From: Nitrospirota bacterium
Lineage (GTDB): Bacteria > Nitrospirota > Thermodesulfovibrionia > UBA6902 > DSMQ01
Reading direction: 5' to 3'
Assembly: GCA_016207865.1 (NCBI GenBank)
Contig: JACQZD010000098.1
Span: 2,172 to 24,677 of the forward strand
DNA length: 22,506 nt
The first letter of the stretch is position 1; each line of letters opens with the position of its first letter. The translations under genes were made by a program, and so were the position numbers. The notes under the pieces were generated by a model, which saw only the letters and a list, made by a program, of their open reading frames with translations, did no database searches and was not told the DNA's origin. Positions 6,844-15,348 of the stretch are shown piece by piece.

Positions 6844-8868
6844 ATGAAAAAAGCTCCATCTGTTAAGCAGTTACTTTCCTCTGACGATTGCAAAAAATTT
6901 CTCCTGCTGCTTTCAAACATCACGGATTTCTCCATAAGCGTCTATGATTCAGACGGCGCCCTGATATATTCTACAAAAGAAAATCCTGCGTGCGAGATTA
7001 TTAAGTCATGTTCTGCAGCCGGCTCCGGATGTCCTGCATCATGCAGTCAATCAATTATAGAATCCCTAAAACTGAATGAACCCCTGGTCTATAAGTGTCC
7101 CTCCATGATAATGAATTTCTCAGTCCCCATAGAATATAACGGGGAAAAAGCTGCAATTGCTGGCAGGGGAACTCATGCCTCATACGGGGATTTTCTTAAA
7201 TTTTTGAAGATCGCATGCAACAGAAATATTCAAATCAACGCCCCTCTCAGTTTTGTTGATGCAGCCCGGGCAAAGGAAATCGCTGAATACATTTACAAAT
7301 CAGTAAACTGCCTGTTGAACAACCTTAAGGAAAAAACCGGACTTACTGAAAAACTCGGCAGGTTTTCAGCGGTATTTGACACCGGAGCTTTTGATAAGTT
7401 TCCCAAAAATACCGATATTACCTGCCGCTACGTCTTAGACGCAATTGAGTTTGTAATCGGGACTACTTCATCTGCAATAATGCTGAAAGACTCCCGGACC
7501 TCAGGATTTAAAGCAATATACAGCAAGGGCCCGCACAAGGTTAATCTTATGAATATTAACCTGGCCTTTGATAATCAGCTTATTCTCAGGCTCTCCAGCG
7601 CAAAGCCGGCGGTATTAAGCCTTGCGCTGAAAGACATCAGCAGCGTAGCGGGAAAGTTCCTCGCGGAAAAACAAATTCAGGAGCTTGAATCCGTTCATAT
7701 TTTCCCTATCTTTATTTCCGGGGAGATGGAAGGAATGATCTGGATATTTGACAAAGAGCTTTCCCATGAAAACATGAAAATCATCAATGCCTTCAGGGAC
7801 CACGCTAAGGTTGCATTTGAAAATAATATCCTCAGGCTCGCAATCCACGAAAAAAAAGATGAAATGCTGGATTCCATTTCCAACTGCACGGAGGCTATTG
7901 CCTCTGTCCATGAATGGGGCAGCCTGATGGAAACTATCATGGATAAATCCACTCAAATGCTCAAGGCCGAGCAAGGCTCTCTCATGCTTTTAAACTTTGA
8001 CGGTTCAGAACTGCTCGTTGAGGCCAAAAGGGGAATAGACAGCATTCTGGCAAAAGAAATTAAAATTAAAAAAGGTGAAGGAATTTCCGGCAAAGTGTTT
8101 GAAACCGGCAGACCGATTCTGGTGCAGGATGTTGAAAACGACCCGAGGCTAAATCAGAAAAACAAGCCGCGTTATAAAACAAAATCTTTTTTAAGCGTTC
8201 CGCTGAAAATTGAAGACAGGGTAACGGGCGTCCTCAACATATCCGACAAAATAATGGGCGGGGTATTTAATGAAAACGACCTGAGACTTCTGCAGCCGCT
8301 TGTGACTAATGCCGCAATAGCCATAGAAAGAAATCAGCTGTACAAACAAAGTGAAGAGAAGAAAAAATTGTCAATAACCGACCCTCTGACAGGTGTGCTT
8401 AACAGACGGTTTCTGGACCAGAGACTTACCGAGGAGATTGCACGTTTCAACAGATTTAAACAGCCGTTCAGTCTTTTCATGCTTGATATAGATAGATTTA
8501 AGAAATATAATGACACCTATGGACATATCGCAACCGACAAGGTCCTCAAGGTTTTAGCCGCCTCCATTACAAATTCCCTGCGTTCAATAGACATTGCTGC
8601 AAGATTCGGCGGAGATGAATTCATGGTCCTTCTCCCTCAAACCCGGAAGGTTGATGCAATACATATTGCAGAAAGACTGAGAGAACAAATTGAACTGTCT
8701 TCAATACTTCAGGACGCAGAACTGCCTCCCAATAAACTGACAATCAGCATCGGACTCATCTCCTGCCCTGACGATGCCGCGGCAGACATACCGGCGATTT
8801 TGGAAAAAGTGGACCAGGCGCTTTACCTTGCCAAAAAAAGCGGCGGCAACAGGCTGGTGTATCTGTAA
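6844..8868 (+). CDS. diguanylate cyclase with PocR, GAF and GGDEF domains
   Basis: A 674-residue cytoplasmic sensor with no membrane segment. Residues 10-160 form a PocR domain with a cysteine set (C50, C56, C63, C67, C85) that could bind a metal or small ligand. Residues 170-330 look like a divergent GAF domain and 355-497 are a clear GAF domain (GEGISGKVFETGRPILVQDV). A coiled linker leads to GGDEF (505-674). The active site RFGGDEF (589-593) is intact, as is the inhibitory I-site RSID (580-583), five residues upstream, so it should make c-di-GMP with product feedback. In the GHIATDKVL motif a Thr replaces the usual Gly. The gene stands alone between fumC and sdhCAB, so it may sense a metabolite or redox state (inference). 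Confidence 0.93.
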   Translation: MKKAPSVKQLLSSDDCKKFLLLLSNITDFSISVYDSDGALIYSTKENPACEIIKSCSAAGSGCPASCSQSIIESLKLNEPLVYKCPSMIMNFSVPIEYNGEKAAIAGRGTHASYGDFLKFLKIACNRNIQINAPLSFVDAARAKEIAEYIYKSVNCLLNNLKEKTGLTEKLGRFSAVFDTGAFDKFPKNTDITCRYVLDAIEFVIGTTSSAIMLKDSRTSGFKAIYSKGPHKVNLMNINLAFDNQLILRLSSAKPAVLSLALKDISSVAGKFLAEKQIQELESVHIFPIFISGEMEGMIWIFDKELSHENMKIINAFRDHAKVAFENNILRLAIHEKKDEMLDSISNCTEAIASVHEWGSLMETIMDKSTQMLKAEQGSLMLLNFDGSELLVEAKRGIDSILAKEIKIKKGEGISGKVFETGRPILVQDVENDPRLNQKNKPRYKTKSFLSVPLKIEDRVTGVLNISDKIMGGVFNENDLRLLQPLVTNAAIAIERNQLYKQSEEKKKLSITDPLTGVLNRRFLDQRLTEEIARFNRFKQPFSLFMLDIDRFKKYNDTYGHIATDKVLKVLAASITNSLRSIDIAARFGGDEFMVLLPQTRKVDAIHIAERLREQIELSSILQDAELPPNKLTISIGLISCPDDAAADIPAILEKVDQALYLAKKSGGNRLVYL

Positions 8869-8992
8869 AGAATTTTCAAACTGCAACCTCTATCCCCTGT
8901 GTATTTTTCCCAAAAAAGTTGTAATATCATAAGAATCTGTTAAAAAACTTTCAGCTTTTACTGGTTGTTATTTACCCGAAAATATGGGTTGT

Positions 8993-9040
8993 TTTAGTTG
9001 TCATGGTCTCGATGTATCGGGACCATCCTGACTTTAGTTG
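8993..9040. repeat. 32-base stem-loop unit flanked by 8-base direct repeats, upstream of sdhC
   Basis: ATGGTCTCGAT (9003-9013) pairs with ATCGGGACCAT (9016-9026) over 11 bases with one G-U, leaving a tiny loop. The hairpin and its short edges (9001-9032) are bracketed by exact TTTAGTTG copies at 8993-9000 and 9033-9040. A T7 tract (9041-9047) lies 14 bases after the stem, too far for a normal intrinsic terminator. A small hairpin ACCC-GGGT also occurs at 8974-8989. It may be a REP-like or miniature insertion unit, or a leader structure of sdhC. Confidence 0.5.
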
Positions 9041-9055
9041 TTTTTTTAATTGAAA

Positions 9056-9721
9056 ATGCAATTTTTTAAAAACACCGGGGGCAGAAAAATTGTAATGGCC
9101 GTTACGGGTATTTTAATGGTCCTATTCATCTTTGCGCATCTGACGGGAAATATCTCCGTTTTCGCAGAACCGGGCAGTATCAATGCATATGCCGCAAAAC
9201 TTCACAGTCTCAGTTTATTTGTGTGGGCCTACCGTTTTATAATATTCTCCGCACTTTCACTTCATGTTTTTTTCGGCATTCAGATTACCCTTGAAAACTA
9301 TGCCGCAAAGCCTGAGGCTTATGAAGTCAGGAGAAATCTCCGCTCTACTTTTGCATCAAGGACCATGATATGGACAGGGCTTGCAATTGCGGCCTATCTT
9401 ATTTTTCATCTTCTGCATTTCACCTTCCATGCCGTTTTTCCAGTTAAACACATTGATTCATCAGGAAGGCCTGATGTGTTCAGGATGCTTGTGCTGAGTT
9501 TTCAGAGTTTCTTTATTTCATCTGTTTACATAGCGGCAATAGCCGCAGTAGCTTTACATTTGGCTCATGGAATACAAAGTTCTTTTCAAACGCTTGGAAT
9601 CAACAATGAACGGACCTTCCCGGTTATTACAAAGTCCGGAATGTTAGCGGCTATAATTATTTTTTTAGGGTATATTGCAATACCGGTTTTTGTTCTTGCC
9701 GGGGTGTTGAGGTTCCTATGA
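9056..9721 (+). CDS. sdhC: succinate dehydrogenase/fumarate reductase cytochrome b558 subunit
   Basis: About 221 residues. Five membrane helices are visible: roughly 12-32 (GILMVLFIFAHLTGNIS), 52-75 (LSLHVFFGIQ), 100-122 (AAYLIFHLLHFTFH), 145-172 (AVALHLAHGIQSSFQTLG) and 190-218. Histidines in the first four helices match the di-heme ligands of the single-subunit b558 type found in Bacillus, epsilon- and deltaproteobacteria. It anchors SdhAB and exchanges electrons with the quinone pool. ATG at 9056 is preferred to a TTG at 9050; neither has a Shine-Dalgarno. Its TGA overlaps the ATG of the sdhA remnant (ATGA, 9718-9721), the sign of translational coupling. Confidence 0.9.
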   Translation: MQFFKNTGGRKIVMAVTGILMVLFIFAHLTGNISVFAEPGSINAYAAKLHSLSLFVWAYRFIIFSALSLHVFFGIQITLENYAAKPEAYEVRRNLRSTFASRTMIWTGLAIAAYLIFHLLHFTFHAVFPVKHIDSSGRPDVFRMLVLSFQSFFISSVYIAAIAAVALHLAHGIQSSFQTLGINNERTFPVITKSGMLAAIIIFLGYIAIPVFVLAGVLRFL

Positions 9722-11483
9722 TTCTTAACGGAAAATGTCCATCAGGACCTCTTGCTGAAAAGTGGGGGACAGTCCACGGCGGGGACACAGCATTGCGGCT
9801 CAGGGCGGCCTCAATGCCGCAAAGAATTATGCAAACGACGGAGACAGCATCCTCCGTCTTTTCCACGACACAATAAAAGGCGGAGATTTCAGAGCTCGCG
9901 AGGCAAATGTTTACAGGCTCGCCATGCTCAGCAATAACATCATGGACCAGTGCGTTGCGCAGGGCGTGCCTTTTGCGCGCGACTATGCCGGTTATCTTGA
10001 AAATCGTTCATTCGGAGGGGCGCAGGTCTCGCGCACCTTTTACGCAAGAGGGCTGACCGGACAGCAATTACTGCTCGGAGCCTGCGGAGCTCTTTCGCTC
10101 CAGATAAAGGCAGGAACCGTCACCCTTCATCCCCGTAAAGAAATGCTGGACCTTGTGGTTATTGACGGCGAGGCTAAAGGGATTACCGTGCGCGACATGG
10201 TTACCGGAGAGATTAACGGCTTTGCGGCAGATGCCGTCTGCCTCTGCACCGGAGGTTATTCAAATATTTTTTACCTTTCCACAAACGCAATGAGCTCAAA
10301 CGTCACTGCGGCATACCGCGCCTTCAAGAAAGGGGCGTTTTTTGCAAACCCCTGCTTAACTCAGATTCATCCTACATGCATTCCTGTTTCAGGCGGCCGT
10401 CAATCCAAACTTACCCTCATGTCAGAATCCCTTAGAAATGACGGAAGGATATGGGCGCCTAAGAATAAAGGAGACAGGCGCGCGCCCGTGGAGATTCCTG
10501 AAAGCGAACGCGATTACTTTCTTGAACGCATGTATCCTGCATACGGAAATCTCGCGCCGCGCGACATAGCCTCACGCGCAGTTAAAGCGATTTGCGACAA
10601 TGGATTCGGCGCAGGCGGCGGCACGGGCGTTTATCTTGATTTTGCAGATACGATTAAACGCGCAGGCCGTGACAAAATCCGTGAAAGATACGGCAACCTT
10701 TTTGAAATGTATGAAAAAATCACCGGAGAAAATGCTTATAAACAGCCTATGCGCATATATCCGGCGCCCCATTACGCCATGGGCGGGCTGTGGGTGGACT
10801 ATAATCTGCAAAGCAGCATACCAGGACTGTTTGTTCTCGGCGAGGCTAATTTTTCAGACCACGGCGCCAACCGGCTCGGCGCAAGCGCGCTTATGCAGGG
10901 GCTTGCGGACGGCTATTTCATAATCCCTCACACAATAGCAGGCTACCTTGCTGAAACAGCGCCTGGAAAAGTTAATGCAGAACATTCTGAATTTAAAAAA
11001 TCCGGAGATGACGCTGAAAGTTATATTAAAAAACTTCTTTCAGTAAACGGGCGGAAAACAGCATCCGAATTCCACCGTGAACTCGGCAGGATACTTTGGG
11101 ATAATGTCGGGATGGTGCGCAGCGGGGAAGGACTTAAGAAAGCCCTTCAATTAATTCCTCCGCTCCGCGCAGAATTCAGGCAAAACGTGAAAATTACCGG
11201 CAGCGGAAACGAATTAAATCAGGAACTGGAAAGGGCGGGGCGTATCGCGGATTTTCTTGAATTCGGAGAGCTGATGGCGCGCGACGCCCTTCACCGCAGG
11301 GAATCCTGCGGTGCGCATTTCCGCATTGAGTATCAGACGCAGGATGGCGGGGCCAGGCGCGACGATGAAAATTTCTGCTACACTGCGGCATGGGAATTTA
11401 AAGGCGCTGACAGGGAGCCGGAGCTTCACAAGGAACCGCTGAAGTTTGAAAATGCAGAACTTGCGGTAAGGAGTTATAAGTGA
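9718..11483 (+). pseudogene. sdhA: succinate dehydrogenase/fumarate reductase flavoprotein subunit, internal deletion and frameshift
   Basis: The native start is ATG at 9718, overlapping sdhC, and the first 16 residues (MILNGKCPSGPLAEKW) match the usual N-terminus. At 9766-9768 the reading frame breaks: this frame continues as nonsense to TAA at 9874-9876. The rest of the protein continues in another frame from about 9762-9768 (GDSPRRGHSIAAQGG onward) for over 570 residues with all later motifs: the covalent-flavin His of RGHS, SFGGAQVSRTFYARG, HPTCIP and GANRLGASALMQG. Missing is the family's approximately 45-50 residue segment between AEKW and QDSPRR, which holds the beta-strand and GxGxxG Rossmann fingerprint for FAD. 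A GTG at 9762 could start the longer piece, but it would lack that motif. As written the subunit should not work. Sequencing or assembly error is a real alternative. Confidence 0.88.
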
Positions 11484-12235
11484 ACCTTACATTATTTATC
11501 TGGCGGCAAAAAAGACCCGATGAAAAGGGCAGGCTTGAGCGGCACGAGGCAAAAGACATAAGCCCTGAGATGTCATTCCTTGAGATGCTGGATGCGGTTA
11601 ATGAAGAGCTCGTCAAAAATGGGAACGAGACTATAGTCTTTGACCATGACTGCCGCGAAGGCATCTGCGGCTCCTGCTCGCAGGTTATTAACGGCGTGCC
11701 TCACGGGCATAGGGAAAAGACAACGGTCTGCCAGCTTCACATGAGACATTTTAAAGACGGTGATATAATATATATTGAACCCCTGCGGGCAAAGGCGTTC
11801 CCTGTAATTAAGGATTTAATAGTGGACCGCGGGGCGCTGGACCGCATCATCCAGTCAGGCGGTTACATTTCTGTCCACACAGGCGGAGTCCCTGACGCCA
11901 ATGCAATCCTTATTCCAAAAGAAGATGCTGACACTGCAATGGATGCCGCTGAATGTATCGGGTGCGGCGCATGCGTTGCCGCCTGTCCTAACGGTTCTGC
12001 AATGCTTTTTACCGCTTCAAAGATAACGCATCTTGCAATGCTCCCGCAGGGACGAATTGAGTCTGCGCGGCGCGTGTGCATGATGACAGAGTCCATGATG
12101 AATGAAGGCTTCGGCAGCTGCGGCAATCATTACGAATGTCAGGCCGCCTGCCCCAAAGGCATTAAAGTGCAGTTTATTGCAAAGCTGAACAGGGAATTTT
12201 TAAAGGCAGTATTTAAAACTTATACACCCTTTTAA
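11480..12235 (+). CDS. sdhB: succinate dehydrogenase/fumarate reductase iron-sulfur subunit
   Basis: A 251-residue electron-transfer subunit linking the flavoprotein to the cytochrome. The [2Fe-2S] site is C58, C63, C66 and C84 (CREGICGSC). The ferredoxin-like half has CIGCGACVAACP (C159, C162, C165, C169) and GSCGNHYECQAACPKG (C214, C220, C224), which together supply the [4Fe-4S] and [3Fe-4S] clusters. The start is GTG at 11480, overlapping the sdhA TGA (GTGA) and preceded by AAGGAG. All cluster ligands are present, so this subunit is intact although sdhA is not. Its last 23 bases overlap the end of the convergent alr gene. Confidence 0.94.
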   Translation: MNLTLFIWRQKRPDEKGRLERHEAKDISPEMSFLEMLDAVNEELVKNGNETIVFDHDCREGICGSCSQVINGVPHGHREKTTVCQLHMRHFKDGDIIYIEPLRAKAFPVIKDLIVDRGALDRIIQSGGYISVHTGGVPDANAILIPKEDADTAMDAAECIGCGACVAACPNGSAMLFTASKITHLAMLPQGRIESARRVCMMTESMMNEGFGSCGNHYECQAACPKGIKVQFIAKLNREFLKAVFKTYTPF

Positions 12236-13322
12236 CCCTGCTGCCTATTGACGTAAGCACCTCGTAGGGAATGGTGCCGATTTTGTCTGCGATATCGCGC
12301 GCGGTAATTTTTTCTTTCCCCTGCCGCCCGATTAAAACAACCTCAGTGTTTTCTTTGACTCCGGGGATTTCCGTAACGTCAAGCATGACTGTATCCATGC
12401 AGACCCTTCCGGCAACAGGCGCGCGCCTGCCGTTTACAAGCGCCTCGCCGCAGTTTGAGAGTTTCCTGTTATATCCGTCTGCGTAACCCAAAGGGACAGT
12501 GGCTATAACGCTTTTTCTCCTTGTAATAAAGGTTCTACCATAGCTGACCGGTGTATTGGCAGGAACTTTTTTAATTTGTATAATTCTGCTTTTAAGGCTC
12601 AATACAGGGCTGAGTCTGTTTTCTCCTATGCCGCAGCCGTAGAGCATTATGCCGGGTCGGACCATGTTGAAGTGAGCCTCAGGAAGACTCATGACAGCGG
12701 CGCTGTTTGACATATGACGGAATTTAAAACTGACATTCCTTTTTTTCAGGGATTTCACAAGATAAATGAAGTTTTCTATCTGCCGTAAGGCAAATTCCTT
12801 ATCAGCGAGGTCTGCCTCTGAAAAATGGCTCATAATGCCTTCAAGCTCAATATTTTTCATCCGGGAGATTTTAATGATGGACTGAAACGCATTCTGCGGA
12901 GTGAAACCAATGCGCCCCATGCCGGTGTCAACTTTGATGTGTACAGGCAGCCTGCATCTGCGCCTGTGAGCCTCGTCGGCGATTCTGCGGGCTGTCTCAA
13001 GGTCAAAGACAACAGGCGTCAGTTTATATTCAAAATATGCCTCTGTATTATCCCTGTCAAAAAAAACAAGCACAGGCGCCTTTATGCCTGCATCCCTGAG
13101 TTCAATTGCCTCGTCCGCAAAGGCAACGCCTAACATTGATGCGCCTTTATCCAGAAGCTGCCGTGAGACCTGCACCGCGCCGTGACCGTAAGCCCCTGCC
13201 TTGACTACGGCTAAAATCGCAGATTTGTTTTTTGTCTTCTTCCTGACTGCATCAAGGTTGCGCGAAAGGGCCTTAAGGTCAATCCCGGCAAAGGCTGACG
13301 GTGAGTCCGTTTCATAAGCCAT
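12213..13322 (-). CDS. alr: alanine racemase
   Basis: A 369-residue PLP enzyme supplying D-alanine for peptidoglycan. The PLP lysine is K41 in VVKAGAYGHG; the usual text is KADAYGHG or KANAYGHG, so Gly at 43 is unusual. The opposing-face tyrosine is Y261 (PVSYGRTF). VRPGIMLYG, PLGYADGYNRKLSN and AGRVCMDTVMLDVT are all conserved, and length is normal, so activity is likely. Its ATG lies three bases after the tatA stop, so it is the last gene of the minus-strand run from the histidine kinase. Its end overlaps sdhB by 23 bases and no terminator separates them. Confidence 0.94.
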   Translation of the reverse strand: MAYETDSPSAFAGIDLKALSRNLDAVRKKTKNKSAILAVVKAGAYGHGAVQVSRQLLDKGASMLGVAFADEAIELRDAGIKAPVLVFFDRDNTEAYFEYKLTPVVFDLETARRIADEAHRRRCRLPVHIKVDTGMGRIGFTPQNAFQSIIKISRMKNIELEGIMSHFSEADLADKEFALRQIENFIYLVKSLKKRNVSFKFRHMSNSAAVMSLPEAHFNMVRPGIMLYGCGIGENRLSPVLSLKSRIIQIKKVPANTPVSYGRTFITRRKSVIATVPLGYADGYNRKLSNCGEALVNGRRAPVAGRVCMDTVMLDVTEIPGVKENTEVVLIGRQGKEKITARDIADKIGTIPYEVLTSIGSRVKRVYKF

Positions 13323-13325
13323 TGC

Positions 13326-13529
13326 TTAGGATTTCTTTTCCTTGCCTTCTTCGGCCTGAGCATTTTTCTTCGGCGTCACATCTATTTCTTTCGGCTCTGA
13401 GGATGATTTTTTGAAATTCCTTATCGCCTCTCCGATGCCTTTGCCCAATTCCGGAAGCCTTGAGGCGCCGAATACAACTATTACAATCACCAAAATTATA
13501 ATCAGTTCCGGCATTCCAAGTCCAAACAT
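13326..13529 (-). CDS. tatA: Sec-independent translocase subunit TatA
   Basis: A 67-residue protein: a short N-terminal membrane helix (MPELIIILVIVIVVFG), the FG hinge, an amphipathic helix (SRLPELGKGIGEAIRNFKKS) and a charged tail. This is the TatA/TatE pattern; TatA oligomers form the pore that passes folded, often cofactor-bearing proteins. The start has a strong AAGGAGGAG. TatC is not in the window. It sits between a MobA-like gene and alr. Molybdoenzymes are classic Tat substrates, so the pairing with mobA makes sense functionally. Confidence 0.93.
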   Translation of the reverse strand: MFGLGMPELIIILVIVIVVFGASRLPELGKGIGEAIRNFKKSSSEPKEIDVTPKKNAQAEEGKEKKS

Positions 13530-13558
13530 ATCTCCTCCTTAATGACAAATTTTAAAAG

Positions 13559-14215
13559 TTAATTTTTCCGCTTTCCGCCGTGAGATAAAAAACGCCTCAC
13601 ATCCTCAGGGCAGTTAAGATTTATAAAAGACCTGGCCTCCTTGTCTATGCTTTTTATCTCTCCGGTTTTCACGTATTTTACCCTTTTATTGACTAAAAAA
13701 TCTTTTAGCGCCGTCTTCCCCGAAAGAACCGCCTCCTCCATCAGCGGCAATAGCTTGCCGGAGTAGAAGGCAAAAAGCGGCTCTGTCCTGTTATTCAGCA
13801 GTGGCACCACCGCATCGCAGCCACGTCTTTTTGAAGCCATATATCTTATTAATTCTTCATTTATAAACGGCATATCGCATGCAGAAACAAATACCCACGC
13901 GGACGGCGCATTTAAAAGCGCCGTAACCACGCCTGTCATAGGCCCCCTTATATTATAAGCATCACCCAGCATGCGTGCTTCAAGATACAGGTAATGCTCG
14001 GGCTGGTTGGTGACAATAAAGGTCTCCCTGAAAAGCCGCTTCATTATTCTAAGACTTCTCTCAATAATCCTTTCGCCGTTAATCTCAATAAACGGCTTCA
14101 AAACAGGCATGCGCTTATTCTCCCCGCCGGCAAGAATTATGCCTGTACCTTCCATGAGAACATCAGCCTCAATATAATGATTTAAAGTTTTACAGATGTC
14201 TTTTCTGCCAGTCAT
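13559..14215 (-). CDS. mobA: MobA-like molybdenum cofactor guanylyltransferase
   Basis: A 218-residue nucleotidyltransferase. The NTP-binding motif is LAGGENKRM (28-36) with K40; the family text is LAGGxSxRMGxxK, so the Gly after RM is replaced by Pro. SACDMPFI gives the metal-binding Asp (D114). EPLFAFYSG and a C-terminal helix follow, as in MobA, which adds GMP to molybdopterin to make the bis-MGD cofactor. A related sugar-nucleotide or MocA-type transferase is possible. Start at 14215 overlaps the HD-GYP stop (TAATG); MEGTGIILAGG at residue 21 is an alternative start. Confidence 0.82.
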   Translation of the reverse strand: MTGRKDICKTLNHYIEADVLMEGTGIILAGGENKRMPVLKPFIEINGERIIERSLRIMKRLFRETFIVTNQPEHYLYLEARMLGDAYNIRGPMTGVVTALLNAPSAWVFVSACDMPFINEELIRYMASKRRGCDAVVPLLNNRTEPLFAFYSGKLLPLMEEAVLSGKTALKDFLVNKRVKYVKTGEIKSIDKEARSFINLNCPEDVRRFLSHGGKRKN

Positions 14216-15348
14216 TATGCTCTTTCTGAATCGTATGAATCTATGACTTTTAAAAAAATCTGAACTAATTTAGGGTCAAATTGTTTGCCTGCCTTGTCAG
14301 TTATCTCGGTAATAACTTCTTCCCTGTTTTTTTTCTTTCTGTACGGCCTGTCGGATGTCAATGCATCATAGGCATCGGCAACGGCAATTATCCTTGCCAT
14401 GAGCGGTATTTTCTCACCTTTTAATTCTCCGTAAAAACCATTGCCGTCCCATCTTTCGTGATGGTGCTTAATACCCTCTACTATATCCTTAAATGGTTTA
14501 AAATCCTCAAAAATCCTGGCGCCTACAAACGGGTGCCGGTTCATCTGATTCATTTCCAATTCCGTCAAGCCTGCCGGTTTGTCCAATATATCTATCGGTA
14601 TTGTAATTTTCCCTATATCATGCAGAAGGCTGCAAATCTTGAGTTTATCTATAAAGTCATTATCCATATCTATCTCTCTGGCAATGTCAACCGCATATTT
14701 CGTCACCCTGTCGGAATGACCGTACGTCCAGTGCGACCTTGAGTCAATAGCCTTGCCGAAAGCGACAACCGTGCTGAGCAGAAGATTTTCAAGTTCCTGA
14801 TATAAAGAAGCATTCTCCATTGCAAGCGCCGCCTGAGATGCAATGGCCAGCAGGAATTTAATATCAGCTGAATAAAACTCCTTTCCAGACTTCCTTTCAC
14901 CGATGATAATGGCGCCGAGCGCTTTTTTCTTTCCAATTACAGGACATATCAGGACAGGACTTATTTTTATCCTGGCCGAAAGCCCTATAATGTCGCCCAC
15001 CACCTTTGGCGCGCGTTGTTCAATCGTGGTCCAAAAGATATTATTTCCTTTTTTAAATACCTTTCCGCCAGGCCATTTGCCCCTGAAGGAAACAGTGTAT
15101 AATTCATTCCCTTCTTCGTTTATCAGCATAATGGCCACTGTCTTAACATCAAGCATCGCCTGAATCTCATCAAAAAGCTTGTCATAAATCTGCTCAAGCG
15201 TCAGCCCTGCAAGTGTCAGTGAAAGGCGGTGAAAAATTGATAATTCTTCATAGGCGCCGCTGAGCTCGCGCGTTGTTACAAGGAGATCATCCCGCAGTTG
15301 GTCTATCTGACTTTTCGGTTTATCGGCTGTCCGGGGTTTTGCCGCCAT
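14215..15348 (-). CDS. GAF-HD-GYP phosphodiesterase, putative c-di-GMP hydrolase
   Basis: A 377-residue cytoplasmic protein. A short coiled segment leads to a GAF domain (about 40-180), then an HD-GYP domain (190-370). Metal and catalytic residues are in place: H211, H243-D244 (LLHDIGK), H272, H296-H297 and D325. The name-giving GYP is altered to G304-F305-Y306 (WDGNGFYGELKGE). HD-GYP proteins hydrolyse c-di-GMP or cGAMP; the loss of Tyr-Pro may affect partner binding or specificity (inference). The start forms TAATG with the response regulator stop, and the stop forms TAATG with mobA, indicating tight coupling. Confidence 0.92.
   Translation of the reverse strand: MAAKPRTADKPKSQIDQLRDDLLVTTRELSGAYEELSIFHRLSLTLAGLTLEQIYDKLFDEIQAMLDVKTVAIMLINEEGNELYTVSFRGKWPGGKVFKKGNNIFWTTIEQRAPKVVGDIIGLSARIKISPVLICPVIGKKKALGAIIIGERKSGKEFYSADIKFLLAIASQAALAMENASLYQELENLLLSTVVAFGKAIDSRSHWTYGHSDRVTKYAVDIAREIDMDNDFIDKLKICSLLHDIGKITIPIDILDKPAGLTELEMNQMNRHPFVGARIFEDFKPFKDIVEGIKHHHERWDGNGFYGELKGEKIPLMARIIAVADAYDALTSDRPYRKKKNREEVITEITDKAGKQFDPKLVQIFLKVIDSYDSERA

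Noticed and set aside
9003..9047. Intrinsic terminator after the GGDEF gene
   Set aside because: The T7 tract is 14 bases beyond the stem, where a terminator needs it immediately after.
9752..9937. Small open frame at the broken start of sdhA
   Set aside because: It is an out-of-frame read of conserved sdhA sequence.
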